A stretch of DNA of 64,000 nucleotides from Neocallimastix lanati (nom. inval.) (taxonomy: Eukaryota; Neocallimastigomycota; Neocallimastigomycetes; Neocallimastigales; Neocallimastigaceae), in assembly GCA_016946835.1 (NCBI GenBank), contig JACVTC010000040.1:585001-649000 (forward strand), read 5' to 3'. How positions within the stretch are numbered: the first letter of the stretch is position 1; each line of letters begins with the position of its first letter. Positions 1-20,955 of the stretch are shown here, in pieces. The position numbers and the translations under genes are program-made. The notes below the pieces were generated by a model. That model did not search any database, was not told the origin of the DNA, and saw only the letters and a program-made list of their open reading frames with translations.

Positions 1-2798
1 TGATTGTGCTGTTAACGTTGAGCTAACAGCAGTAGTAGAAATATTATTTGCGGATGTCGATGTACTAGTTGCTGTTAATGTCGGTAATGGAGGTGCTGAT
101 GAGTTTGGATTAATTGTGGACGGAGCATTTGGTGAATTATAATAAAGCTTTCCTGATGTAGCTGAACAACCTGGAGGATACTCATCATTTTCTCTAGTTT
201 CTATTTTTTTATTTGAAATATTTAATCCTTTACTATTATTTCTATCATTTATATCTTTAGGTTTATATATTTGTGATATAGAAGGTTTAATCATAAGGGA
301 TGGTACTGATGGAGGAGGTGGTGGAATAGTTGAAATATTTGATGGTAATGAATTTCTATTAAGTTCTTTAATTCCTTCTTTTTTTAAAGTTTCATTAACG
401 ATGGAATTTGAATTTCTATTATTATTAATTCTATCCTCTAATTTTATTTTTTTCTCTTGATGATTAAATTCTGAATTCTTTGAATTAATATCAGAATAAT
501 TAACATAATCAATTGTTTTTTTATCATTTTCATTTTTTATTTCTGCTAATGGTTTTATCTTTATATTATCAGTTTTAATATCTTTCTTTTCTTTCAATAA
601 GCTATTATTATTTATTTTATTTGATTGATATAATGATTCATTGATTTTATTTTTATTTTCTATAGATTCAGACTTTATTTTTGTTTCTGGTAAATTTAGT
701 GGAGGATGTGGTGGAGATACCGGAGGTGGTACTGGTGATTTTTCATTTGAACTTGATAAAATATTCATATTTGTATTTGATAATTCAGACTTAAAAGATG
801 AAATCGATAATGCTGATGAAAGAATTGTAACACTTGAATATTTTTCAGAGGAATTATTATTGGATGAAGATTTTTGATTATTCGTTTTTGATAATGAATT
901 ATATGAATTTGATTTACTATAAGAATATGATGATATTGATCCTGATGTTGGTGATACACTTTTCATACCACTACGACTATAGTCTCTAGATCTTTCTCTC
1001 TCTTTATTTTTATCACGTTCTCTTTCACGTTCTTTTTCTTTTTGTCTATCCTTTTCTTTATCTCTCTCTTTCATTCTTTCGTATTCTCTTTCTTTTTCAT
1101 GTTCACGCTCCCTTTCATATTCTCTATTGTAACTTCTATCATAATTACGATCCCTATCATAATTACGATCTCTTTCATAACGATCCCTATCATAATCACG
1201 AACTCTATCATAATCACGATCCCTGTCATAATTGCGATCTCGATCATAATCACGATCTCTGTCATAATCACGGGCTCTATCATAATCACGATCTCTGTCA
1301 TAATCACGATCTCTGTCATAATCACGATCTCTATCATAATCACGGTCTCTATCATAATCACGATCTCTATCATAATCACGATCTCTATCATAGCCACGAT
1401 CTCTATCATAACCACGGTCTCTTCCATAATCATCTCTATCATAATCGCGATCTCTTCCATATCCACGATCTCTATCATATATTCTATCTCTATCTTTATC
1501 TCTTTCTCTATCTTTATCATAATTATATTCATAACGATCTTTCATTTTTCCACTATTATTACCATTACCATCTATGTTATTATTTGAATCATGAGTTACT
1601 GAATTTCTTGATGGTGAACTTGGTGATAATGAATCTTCGTGTAAAGGTAGAGGTGAAAGAGATGAAGAATTATCTCTGAAATTTCCTCTTGAAGATGATG
1701 GACTCCAACTTGAGCTTCCGCCAATATGATCTTTATTATTGTAATAATGATGTGTTCTATAAGGTGTTCGGTATGGGTATACATGATTATTATAATATCT
1801 TTCACGTTTGTAATAATCATATTGATTATTATTTCTCATTGAATGATATTTTGAAGGAACATATGATGAATATCCATATCTCTCTCTTTCTCGTGATCTC
1901 TCTCTACCCCTATCTCTATCTCTATCTCTATCTCTATCTCTTCTATCTCTACTATTTATTTTTAAATAAATTAATAAGTTTTCATTTAATATCATTTAAT
2001 ATGTTTACAATTTATTATTTTTAAATTCATTATTTTTAAATATATTTATATTTTGTAAATAAACAAATTAATTATTATTTGAATATAAAAACATATATAC
2101 ATAATAAATAAAAAAAATAATTATTATTTGTATAAATATACATATATATATAATAAATAAAAAAAAATAGTTATTATTTGTATATATATATATATACAAA
2201 TAATAATTATTTTATATATATTGTAAATTAAATTCATTATATAAAATAATATATATAATAATTTATGACAAATATACGAAAAAATAAATCGATTATATTT
2301 ATTATCTTAATTAATATTTATTACTATATATTGATATTAAAAAAAATTCATTTACTTCATTTATAAATATGAAATTTACCTTTCACTTAAATCTCTATAA
2401 CTATCGCCACGACCTCTTTCTCTATCTCTTATATAATGATCATGATCCCTTGTTCTATCTCTTTCTCTGTAATCTCTCTCCCAATCTCTTTCTCTTTCTC
2501 TTTCACGTTGACGACGTTCTCTCTCTCTATCGCGCTCCCTATTTCGATCGCGCTCCCTATCTCTATCGCGTTCTTTATCTGACAATTCTCTACGTTCACT
2601 ATGGTCACGATCTCTATAATCTCTTGGTGATAGTGAATAATGAAAAGGATTATATGAATTTGATGTTGACATTCTTATTGGTGAATGATATCCAGAAGAA
2701 CTTCTTGAAGAAGATATACTTTGGTATTTTGAATTTGATGAATTATTGTTGGATACATTATTATTATTATTGTTATTATTTGATGTACTCATTGACAA
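1..2798 (-). CDS. Arg/Asp/Ser-rich low-complexity protein (3' end beyond window)
   Basis: Two exons are visible. Exon 1 runs 2798 to 2380 and starts [12 protein letters not shown]. It is followed by a GT-AG intron (2379-1952), and exon 2 runs open from 1951 past position 1, so the C-terminus is missing. The junction AG|T gives Ser and keeps frame. The protein begins with an Asn/Ser tract, then RS/RD/RE dipeptide-rich stretches, a Tyr-rich patch, about twenty RDRDYD-type hexapeptides (roughly 1140-1500) and a Lys/Asn/Ser and Pro-rich tail with poly-Pro blocks near 310 and 700-730. This composition resembles nuclear SR-like RNA-processing or transcription proteins, but no folded domain is recognisable. 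No function is assigned. Gene reality is well supported by the long open frame; identity is unknown. Confidence 0.75.
1141..1500 (-). repeat. 18-bp coding minisatellite (RDRDYD repeats)
   Basis: Near-perfect tandem copies of an 18-bp unit (ATCACGATCTCTATCATA on the + strand) lie inside exon 2 of the Arg/Asp-rich gene. They encode alternating basic/acidic hexapeptides R-D-R-D-Y-D. Variants such as RARDYD, RVRDYD and RGYD show point divergence without loss of frame. Confidence 0.85.
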
Positions 2799-3390
2799 TT
2801 CTTTATTTTATAGTTATTTATTCTAAAAATATATTATTTTTATCTTTGAATAAGTTATATATATAAATTATATAATATTGTGAATATATTTTTATATATC
2901 ATCAAAACAAAATTATGTAATATATTCACATTTATATTCAAAATTATAATAAAAAATTAAAAAAAGAAATATAACAAAAAAATTGATAAAATAAAATAAA
3001 ATAAAATAAAATAAAATAATAATAAAAAAAAAAAAAATAAAAAAAAATAAAATAAAAAAAAAAGAACAAAATAAATATAATAACTAAAAATAATTTTTAA
3101 TTTATGATTAGAAATATTAATCCATAAATTAATTCTAAAAATTCTATGTATATATTCTTATATTCTTTTACTTACATTTGAAATTATATATTATATATTT
3201 ATTATACTAAATTAAAGAACTACTAATTTGTATAATGTCCATCATTCATTGTTTATTATAAATATTAAAATAAAATACAAATATTAAGGAAAAACAACAA
3301 CAATAACAAAAACAAAACAACAAAACAACAACAACAAAAAAAAAAAAATAATAACAAAAACAAACAAAAATAAACAAACAAAAAAACTAT

Positions 3391-3433
<43 letters not shown>

Positions 3434-3969
3434 GTATATATATATATATACATCAATGGATTTTATGAAATTATTAAAAACTCCATACTACATTCTAAAA
3501 ATTCATTGATAAAAAAATAAAAAAAAATAAAAAATAAAAAGGAAAAAAAGAAAAAAGAAAATAAATTATATATTATATACACTACACTATAATTTATTAT
3601 TGCATAAATTTATTTTTCATTAACGTTGAAATATATATATTTAAATATTTTATTATATTTTTACTATTTTTTTACAACTAAAGAAATTTACGTCATATAA
3701 TTATTGAATATTTTAAATTTACTATTTTTTGACTTTTTTAACATATATATAGTTTTATTTACATTTTAAATTCCTTGTATTAAATATATATATTAATAGA
3801 ATTACATATATATAAATAAAATAATAAAACAAACAAAATGAATATTTAATAATTGCAATCAATAAATTAAAATCAAAATATATTTATATGAAAATTATAT
3901 TTTATCATTATTAATATCCAAATTATATAATTAAAAAAAATTTATATTGTTTCAAAATATTTATTATTT
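2799..3969. other. Intergenic A+T-rich region
   Basis: This lies upstream of the Arg/Asp-rich gene and downstream of DNAAF1. It contains AAAAT pentamers (2990-3020), long A runs (3390-3430) and short CAA/AAC repeats. I see no gene. Confidence 0.6.
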
Positions 3970-5962
3970 TTATTCAATATCTTGTATTAATTCAGCTTCT
4001 AAATCTTCGTTCTCAGATTCATCATTACTATTTCTTGTGGTCATTTGAACTGAATTTACTTCATCAATATTGTAATCTATTTCTTCAAAAGATTCTTTTT
4101 TCACTGGAATTTCTTCATTTTGTATTACTTCATTATTATTATGTATATCCTGCTTATTATCTTCTTCATCAATAATTAATTCAGCTTCAGAATCAACCGA
4201 ATCAGTATCATTTTCATCAATGTTTCGTGTTAATGATGGCGATTTTAATTCACTATTAAGAATATCAATAACATTACTTCCTGTTTTGATTTTGTTAATT
4301 AAGGTATCCTTTAAACTCTTTGGTTTATCGAAATTAAGATCATCTAAGCTTACATTTTCTATGTCATCATCATTATTGTTATTAGTAATATTATTAATTA
4401 TTTTATCCTCTTTTGTCTCATTTTTAATTTTATTTGAATATTCATGATTATTATTTTCTTCAATTAGTAATTCTTTATTATTTTCCTCGATTGTTAATTC
4501 TTTACTATCTGAAATTTCTAATTCTTTATTTAATGGTTTCTTACTTTCATCAATGTCCAATTCTTCAATTTGTTGATTGGTTTCTTCATGAGTTTCTAAT
4601 TCTTCAGTAAATGACTTTTTATTTTCGGATATTTCTAATTCTTCAACTAATGGTTTGTTATTTTCAGATGTTTCTAATTCTTCAACTAATAGTTTGTTAT
4701 TTTCAGATGTTTCTAATTCTTCAATTAATAGTTTGTTATTTTCAGATGTTTCTAATTCTTCAATTAATAGTTTGTTATTTTCAGATGTTTCTAATTCTTC
4801 AATTAATAGTTTGTTATTTTCAGATGTTTCTAATTCTTCAATTAATGGTCTATTATTTTCAGATGTTTCACATTCTTCAACCAATAGTTTGTTATTTTCG
4901 GTTTTTTCTGATTTTTCAATTAATGATTCGTTATTATTTTCTGTTTCCAATTCTTCAATTAATAATTTATTACACTTTCTTTCATCATTAATCTTATTTA
5001 CATCATCATTAATATCTCTGATTATTAAATCATTTTCTTGTTCTAAAACCTTAATTTCATTAGTTTTTTCAGATAATAAGTTATCATGTTTATTTTCGTT
5101 TATATTATCAATTTCTTGTATCAATGGACTACGTAAATTAGTACTTAATTCTTTATCATCAATTTCCTTAACAAGCACCTTATTCTGCTTGGATATGTTA
5201 AATATACTTTCATATTTATCATCATTTTCTGACTTTACACTTGCATCTGAATCAGAATCTGATTCAGTAATTGCTTCTGAATCGTTTTCTGAATCATTAT
5301 CAGAATCACTTTCAATTTCAATTTTAACACCTTTAGTAGACATTAATGTATATGATCTTATTGGAGCCTTATTTTCAGAAATTTGAATTGGTTCATTTTT
5401 ATTTGAATTATTTTGAAGTTCATCACTAGCATCTTCAAGTGGGGGTGGATTATTTAATTCAGTATTATCCATCCTATAATCATGATCTTCAACTGGAATA
5501 TCAACTTTTCTAAGCATATCATCACGCATTTCTATATATTGATATTTTATTAATAAAAAAATATATATTTATATAATATATAATACAAATTTTCACTATT
5601 ATAAATACTTCTAAATTCTGGCTTAAATTCTGGTTCTTGATCTGCTCCATATCTTTCCATTCTAATTTTCATACCTCTTTCTTTAATTTTCATCATAGCT
5701 ATTTTATATATAATTTAAAATAAATACAATTAAGAATAACGATCTATCCATCTATCCATATATTTTTCTAAATAATTACATTGATAATTAATTTAGTTTC
5801 TACCTTGGAAATTTCGGTTATGACGTTCACGTTCTTCATCTCGTTGTCTTTGTCTCTCAGCCCTTTCAGCGGGAAGTCCACCAATTACCCTTTATTATTA
5901 TTATTATTATTAATTATTATTAATAATTATTAATTATTATAAATTATTATTAATTATTATCA

Positions 5963-5994
<32 letters not shown>

Positions 5995-7446
5995 CAATTA
6001 TTATTATTATTATTATTACTATTATTATTATTATTATTATTATTATTTTTATTTTGTATTATCACTTTCATAATTTATTATTATTAATTATTATTATTAT
6101 TTATTATTATCTTAAAAATAAAAATAACTTATTTTATTCTTTAATTTTCTAGAGCTTGAATTTTTAATTATACCATGCTTCTGTTGCTAATCTTTCATTC
6201 TTAGTTACAGGCCTATCATCCAAATAGGTAAGACCTTTGCAACGAGATATTATTGTTTTTCTATAATTCGAAATTTTTTTAATTACTGGATTATTCATTA
6301 AATTCAAAACAGCCTTTTTTTAATGTCATAAATTTAGGACATTAAAATAAAGTTATTATTACTATTTTTTATTACTTTTTACTTTTTTATAAATAAATTT
6401 ATAAGTTCAATTTATAATTATTATTTTGATATATTTTATTATTACCAAATTTGGCATTTTCTCTAATACATCAATAATTGCTGGATCTTCTAGTTTATTT
6501 TTAGAAAGATCTAAAATACTACAAATTGTTAAATAAAAAGATAAAATATTAGTAGAAATGATTTTAATATTAAATATTTTATATCTATTTCTAAAATTTC
6601 ATTACCAAATACTTTCACATTCAGCTAAATGATTGATATCTTCAGCATTTCTCAAAAAATTGTTGGATACATCTAAAGTTTTTAATAATTTTAATTTACT
6701 AATATTTTCAATTTTTTTAATTAAATTATTGCTAAGATTTAAAGTATCTAAATTTTCTAATTCTTCAACGTTTTCAATTTCGCTAATACAGTTTTGATGA
6801 AGAAATCTTAAAACAAAAAAGAAGAAAAGAAAAATAAAATTAGCTAATATTATTAAATTTTCAAAACCAATTGTATTATCATTACATACAAGCATTTTAA
6901 TTCTTTTAAGTGGTCTTGTAAAAATTAAAGTGATAATGAATACAATAGAAATAAGAAGTCGTTAATATTAATAAATGAATGATAATATATATAAATTCTT
7001 ATATTGAATTATATATATATACCAATATTTTCTATTTTATCAATTCCATTTCCTTCCAACCATAAACTTTTTAATCCAGTATAATTTGTTAAATTTTCAA
7101 TTTTACTAAAACCTATAATAATTTATATATATATTTTTGTGTTTTTAGTTTTGCATAATAAATAATATATCTAATTATAATTATTACCTTTGTAATGTAA
7201 ATAAATTTTATCGTTTAATTCTGGAGTAACATATAGTTTTTGTTCACGACAAAGTTGTTTAATATATTTTTCTGTCATCAAAGTATTTCCTTTCTTATCT
7301 ACTTCACGACAATCTCTTATTCTATAAGAATTAATTACATATTTAATTACCCTAAATGCTCTATATATATATATGTATATATATTAATTTTAAAAATTAA
7401 AGTTTTTGTACCTTAAGCGTGGAGTAGGAGCATAGTATGTATTCAT
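3970..7446 (-). CDS. DNAAF1: Dynein axonemal assembly factor 1 (ODA7/LRRC50-like), leucine-rich-repeat protein
   Basis: Ten exons on the minus strand: 7446-7412, 7321-7188, 7112-7023, 6914-6890, 6806-6606, 6518-6446, 6313-6174, 5889-5804, 5698-5609, 5531-3970. They sum to 2,436 nt (811 aa). The N-terminal half is SDS22-type leucine-rich repeats ([46 protein letters not shown]), then the LRR cap [15 protein letters not shown]...LTYLDDRP and [19 protein letters not shown], the layout of DNAAF1/ODA7. The family preassembles outer and inner dynein arms in the cytoplasm, so this gene implies flagellated zoospores. The last exon adds ~500 mostly acidic, disordered residues with a 13-residue tandem repeat, much longer and more divergent than usual. 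Exon 4 is only 25 nt; its junctions restore the conserved CLFLHQN. DNAAF1 identity is strong because cap and LRR together are diagnostic. Confidence 0.9.
4605..4940 (-). repeat. 39-bp coding minisatellite in DNAAF1 tail
   Basis: About eight tandem 39-bp units encode [13 protein letters not shown] with small variants ([39 protein letters not shown]). Central units are almost identical while the edges are divergent, as expected for recent internal expansion. Frame is kept because 39 is divisible by three. Confidence 0.9.
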
Positions 7447-8084
7447 CGTTATATTTTTTATTTTATATTTTTATTTTAATATTTTATTTGTTAGTTATTA
7501 TTTTATGTATTACGATTTTTATTAAGAATTGTATTTATTTGTTTAAAAAGACAATAAAAATTAATTTTAATTTGTAATTAAAAAAAAATGAAAATGAAAA
7601 TAAAGAAAAATTATGAAAAAAAAAAAAAAAAAAAAAAAAGAAAAAAATAGTAAAAACAAATAAAATAAAAGCTAAAATGTTTCCATTAAAAATATATTAT
7701 CTCCGACTTGAATTACTAATAAAATTAATTAAATTATTATATTGATTATTTATCCTTAAAAATTTATTAAAAAACATTTTAATATGTTTGTTTAACATTA
7801 AACATTTTTTTTTTTTTTCTGGATATTAATTAATTTTTAATTAAAATTGAGAGATATTTTTTATTATAACTTTAATTTCTTTTTTTTTTAATTATTATTA
7901 TTTATAATATTTTTTTTTAATCATATAAAAAAAAAAAATATAAATAATATAAAATAAAACTATACTTTAAATATCATAAAAAAATTTTATTTATAATTAT
8001 ATATATAATTTTAATTATATGAATGATTTTAGTCTAAAATAATAATTTAAATATTTTTAATAAAATTTTTATTATAAATATAAA
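7447..8084. promoter_or_regulatory. Shared divergent promoter region, DNAAF1 / PGGT1B
   Basis: About 640 bp separate the start codons of two divergently transcribed genes, so both promoters must lie here. It is nearly pure A+T with homopolymer runs (7617-7639 A-rich, 7807-7819 T). No specific binding site is evident. Confidence 0.5.
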
Positions 8085-10024
<1,940 letters not shown>

Positions 10025-10606
10025 ATCCAATATTTTGAAAAAATAATACAAAAATAATTAAATTAAATAAAATTAAAATTAAATAATAAAAAAAACTTAT
10101 ATTACTATTTTTTTTTTTTATTTAAAATTAAATAATATCATGAATACGTTTTACTTTAATAATAATAATAAAAAAGAACGGTAATAATAATAGCAATTAG
10201 AAAAAAAAAAAATAAATAAATAAATAAATAAAATAAACATAAACATAAACATAAACAAAATTACATAAATATATTATATTTTTTTTATTATAAATAAATT
10301 TTCATTTTATAAAAATATATAACATTAAACAAAAAAGAAAAAACATTATAATAAAATAAAAATAAGTTAACAGAAATATCTACTAAACTATTCATATTTA
10401 AAAAGAAATTATAAAATTTTTTTATTATAAAAATTTATAAAATACACTTTATACAAGTCTATGTTAATCTTATATATAGATTATAAATATTATTATATTG
10501 CAATAATAATATTTTAATAATGACATCTAATTACAACATTATAAAAATAAATTTCTGAGGATTATTAATAAAATATTTTATTAATCCTTATCAATAAGGT
10601 AAAAGT
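10025..10606. other. Convergent intergenic region
   Basis: This is a 3'-to-3' spacer between PGGT1B and HAP3. It holds an AAAT/AAACAT microsatellite (10205-10260) and otherwise unstructured A+T. No gene is seen. Confidence 0.6.
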
Positions 10607-10730
10607 TTATTGGTAAGGATTATATTGTTGTTGATATAAAGCTAATGTTTCTTCCATTCCATTATCTTTTCCTGCTGATGATCTTTCATTTTTAGTGGCC
10701 TTTTTGTAAAATTATTATTTAACAACAACA

Positions 10731-10778
<48 letters not shown>

Positions 10779-11215
10779 AAAAGGAAAAAAAAAAGAAAGA
10801 AAAAATAAATTTAATATTATAATTGTTATTATTATTATGAAATCATAAATTCTTTCTATTATTATTTTTATTAATATTATCATTACGATTATTTTATTAT
10901 TATTGAATAATTTACCTCACGATATTTATGTAAATAAACTTTTAAAGTTTCACAATAATTTTCAAAGCCAAGAGATTGCATAGCCCATAATATATCCTCA
11001 CCATTAATTGTTTTACGTTTTTCATTTTGACAACGATCACTTGCTGTATTTATAATGAAATAAATAAATATATAATAATAATAAAAAAAAAAAAAAAAAT
11101 TAAGGATTATAATAGTATTCACTTCTAAAAAAATGAAATAAAATAAAGTAAAATAAATAGAAACAAGGAGATTTTATTTAATTTCATAATAATAAAGTAT
11201 TAATTTTAAGCGTAA

Positions 11216-11280
<65 letters not shown>

Positions 11281-11468
11281 GGATATTCGCTAGTTATGAA
11301 AGAAATAAATTCTGAAACACATTCTTGAACACATTCTTTTGCATCTTTTGCAATTTTAGCATTTTCTGGTAACGCTCTTTTCATAATACGAGCTACATTT
11401 GCAATTGGAAGGTAACGATCTTGTTCTTTAAATTCTTCAACATGTTCTTCTGGTTGTTCATTTGACAT
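10607..11468 (-). CDS. HAP3: CCAAT-binding complex subunit HAP3 / NF-YB (histone-fold)
   Basis: Three exons: 11468-11287, 11045-10916 and 10699-10607 (405 nt, 134 aa). The protein shows the almost invariant NF-YB core: [68 protein letters not shown] and [20 protein letters not shown] pairs through its H2B-like histone fold with NF-YC, and the dimer recruits NF-YA to bind CCAAT boxes. The second intron (10915-10700) is ordinary GT-AG and contains a ~43-nt A run (T on the coding strand). The first intron is unusual: no GT-AG pair joins SFITSE to ASDRC, whereas an AT-AC pair does so exactly (separate entry). The tail [15 protein letters not shown] is divergent. Identity is certain from the histone-fold core. 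Confidence 0.95.
11046..11286 (-). other. Putative U12-type AT-AC intron in HAP3
   Basis: On the minus strand exon 1 ends ...AGCGA and is followed by ATATCCTTA, matching the U12 5' splice consensus (R-TATCCTTT) at eight of nine positions. The intron ends ...AAATAC before AGCAAGTGATCG. Joining gives GA|A GCA AGT GAT, restoring the invariant SEASDRC of NF-YB. A branch-site-like TCCTTAAT (11106-11099) sits about 54 nt from the 3' end, farther than usual, with a poly-T/ATT stretch between. An AAT/ATT tract (11217-11280) follows the donor. No GT donor near codon GAA gives the conserved protein. Confidence 0.8.
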
Positions 11469-12703
11469 TTTTAATACTATTTTAAATAAAATGATAATAA
11501 AAAATATCAATTATATAATAATTATATAATCATTATATTAAAATTTTATTATTATAATTAAATATATATTGTTGTTATTGTTTTTATTATTAATAATATT
11601 ATTATTACAGTTACGATTAATATTATGATTAATACTATTATATTTATTAAAAATTCAAAATTTCAAAATTTTTTCCTATAATATATATTTTCATTATTAT
11701 ATTTATTTAAAATAATTCTAAGTATGTAATATTTCATATCATTTCTAAAAATAAAATTTATTAAAAAAAATAGCTTTAATTTTTATATTTATGTAAATGC
11801 ATATTTCGCATATATACTTATTTTATATTATTCTATAATGTGTATATAAAAATAAAACTTGAACATAAGTTAAAATAAAATTATTTTAATAATATTATAC
11901 CTATATTAATAACAAGGAATAATTTATTCAATAATTTTAAAGAAAAAAAATAATTTCAATTGTATAATTATAATAATTAAAAACGAAATAATCATTATTG
12001 TTATAAATTAATAATATATGTACTAAACTATATTACAATATATTAATAAAATAATATCAAATAATATTAAATTTATAATATATTAATAAAATAATATTAA
12101 ATATATAAGTTTATTAATAAATAAATAATCAATTAAAAGGATTTTACAGAAAAATTCAATAAAATATTATTATGAATAAGTTCAATAAGAATTAGTTTGT
12201 CAATATTTATATACATAAAAATATATAATTTAATAAATATTGTTTATATATGTATATGTATTATAAAAGCAAAAAAAACATATAAAAAATATATGATATA
12301 TTAAAAAATAAATTTAAAATGAAATTGATTTACTATTTTTAAATATAATTATAACATACTTCATAATTTTGTTATTTTTTCCTTCTAAAAACTAAAAGAA
12401 ATACAAATAATAAATATAATTAAAGATATAAGAAATTTGATTTTATTTTTATGTAGATTTTATTCTATTCCATTAATTTAAAAAAATTTATGTTATAAAA
12501 TTACTAATTAAATATTTATAATAAAAAATAAACAAAAATATAAAAATATATTTCAAAAAAAAAAAAAAAAAAAAAAAAACTAATACTAATACTAATACTA
12601 ATACTACTACTAATAATAATAATAATAATAATAATAAAATAAAAAAATAAAAATAAAATAAATTCAATAGTAAAATTTAATATTAAATAAGAGTATAAAC
12701 AAA
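11469..12703. promoter_or_regulatory. Divergent intergenic region HAP3 / YIP1
   Basis: 1.2 kb of A+T-rich DNA between two divergent start codons, so it must contain both promoters. It holds an A run (12558-12579) and a CTAATA/AAT microsatellite (12581-12636) just upstream of YIP1. No other gene or clear motif is visible. Confidence 0.5.
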
Positions 12704-14333
<1,630 letters not shown>

Positions 14334-14846
14334 AAAATAGTAAATTTTTTAAGAATAACATTAAAAGTAGTATTTTTTTTTCTCAGTAAAAAAAAAAGTA
14401 AAATAAATAAAATAGAAATATAATAAATAAAATCATTATTATTGTTAAGTTATCAAAGAATAAAATTAATATAAAATACTAAATATTTAAAATAAACTAA
14501 AATAAATAAAAAAAAATAATAATAATAATAATAATAATAATAATTATAATAATTATAATAATTTATTTTATTATTTATTTATTTAATAATAGTATTCAAT
14601 AATATTAAATATCTATGTAATAAAATAAATAAATAAATAAATTAAAGATAAAAAAATAAAAATTATAAATTATAAAAATATAAAAATAAGAATAATAATC
14701 GTAGAAATAAAAATAAAATAAAATAAAAATATATATATATCAATAATAAAAATTAATAATTAAAACAATAGCAAGCAAAAATAAAAAAATAAAAAAATAA
14801 AAAATAAAAATAAATAATAATAATAATAATAATAATAATAATTATG

Positions 14847-14896
<50 letters not shown>

Positions 14897-14949
14897 TAAA
14901 TAATTTAAAATACAAATAAAAATAAAAATTATCGAAAAAAACAGTATAT

Positions 14950-14993
<44 letters not shown>

Positions 14994-15069
14994 GTGTATT
15001 TACTTATATTTATTTGATAAGGAATAAACTTTATTTAATAATTATTATTAAAAATAAAAATAAATAAAA
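14334..15069. repeat. Intergenic simple-sequence cluster
   Basis: Downstream of YIP1. Several microsatellites lie in tandem: AAT (14516-14545, 14815-14895), AAAT/AAATA stretches and TTTA (14945-14994). No gene is seen. Confidence 0.7.
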
Positions 15070-15130
15070 AAAAAAAAAAAATGCATGAAAATAAAATGAA
15101 TGAAATTTTTTACGTTAATATTAAAAAACT

Positions 15131-20271
<5,141 letters not shown>

Positions 20272-20340
20272 TTACAAGAAACTGCAATAAGCAACTGTAT
20301 CAAAATCATTTCGCAATGTTTGGACTTTTTTACCATCACC
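20272..20340 (-). other. Orphan terminal-exon candidate ending in a CaaX-like CSFL
   Basis: A less A+T-rich island. On the minus strand a TTTCTTTCTACCAG acceptor precedes 22 codons, GDGKKVQTLRNDFDTVAY then CSFL, and a TAA stop. No upstream exon is recognisable before RPC2 begins at 20956. It may be a decayed last exon or chance. The last four residues resemble a geranylgeranylation motif, which is only suggestive. Confidence 0.2.
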
Positions 20341-20708
20341 CTGGTAGAAAGAAAAATAAGATAATCTCCATTTAGTGAAACTCATAAAAAGTGATACGCC
20401 CCCGATGGGGTATTTATTAATTCAAATGTTAAAACAAAAATATAACTATGCGTAAAGCTTTAATCTCTTTAAAAAATATTATATATATTTAAAAAATACT
20501 TTATTATTTATTTAAATTAACTTTTTTTTTTTTTTTTATTTTTTTTTTTATTTTTATTTATATTTTATATACATACGATTATATTAAATGTTATTTTGTT
20601 TTAAAATAATATTATATTGAAACTATTCAATAGTAAAAAAAAAAAAAAAATAATAATAATAAAAAATTTTTTTTGAATTTTTTAATAACTATAAATAATG
20701 AAAAGATT

Positions 20709-20766
<58 letters not shown>

Positions 20767-20955
20767 TTTTAAGGTTAATAGTAATATATTCTATAATCTA
20801 ATAAATAATTAATGTAAAAAAAAAAAAAATAAAAATAAAAAAAAGAAAAACAAAATAGTGATAATATTTAAAAAAGAAAAAATAAAAAAATAAAAATTAT
20901 TTTAGTTTTTTTTTTTTTTTTTTTTTTTTTGTTATTATAGTAGTTTTCATTTGAT
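20341..20955. other. 3' flank of RPC2
   Basis: Poly-T and poly-A runs and an ATT microsatellite (20710-20765). The island 20340-20460 includes GATACGCCCCCGATGGGG, unusually G+C-rich for this window. No gene is recognised. Confidence 0.5.

Noticed and set aside
1042-1587. Plus-strand open frame rich in Ile/Thr/Ser
   Set aside because: Shadow of the RDRDYD repeats on the other strand.
4605-4940. Regular direct repeats resembling a CRISPR array
   Set aside because: Units are contiguous 39-mers in one coding frame with no unique spacers, in a eukaryotic gene.
11184-11510. HAP3 exon 1 reading on into YPYYYYYYY
   Set aside because: That is read-through into the intronic ATT tract; NF-YB homology stops at SE and resumes in exon 2.
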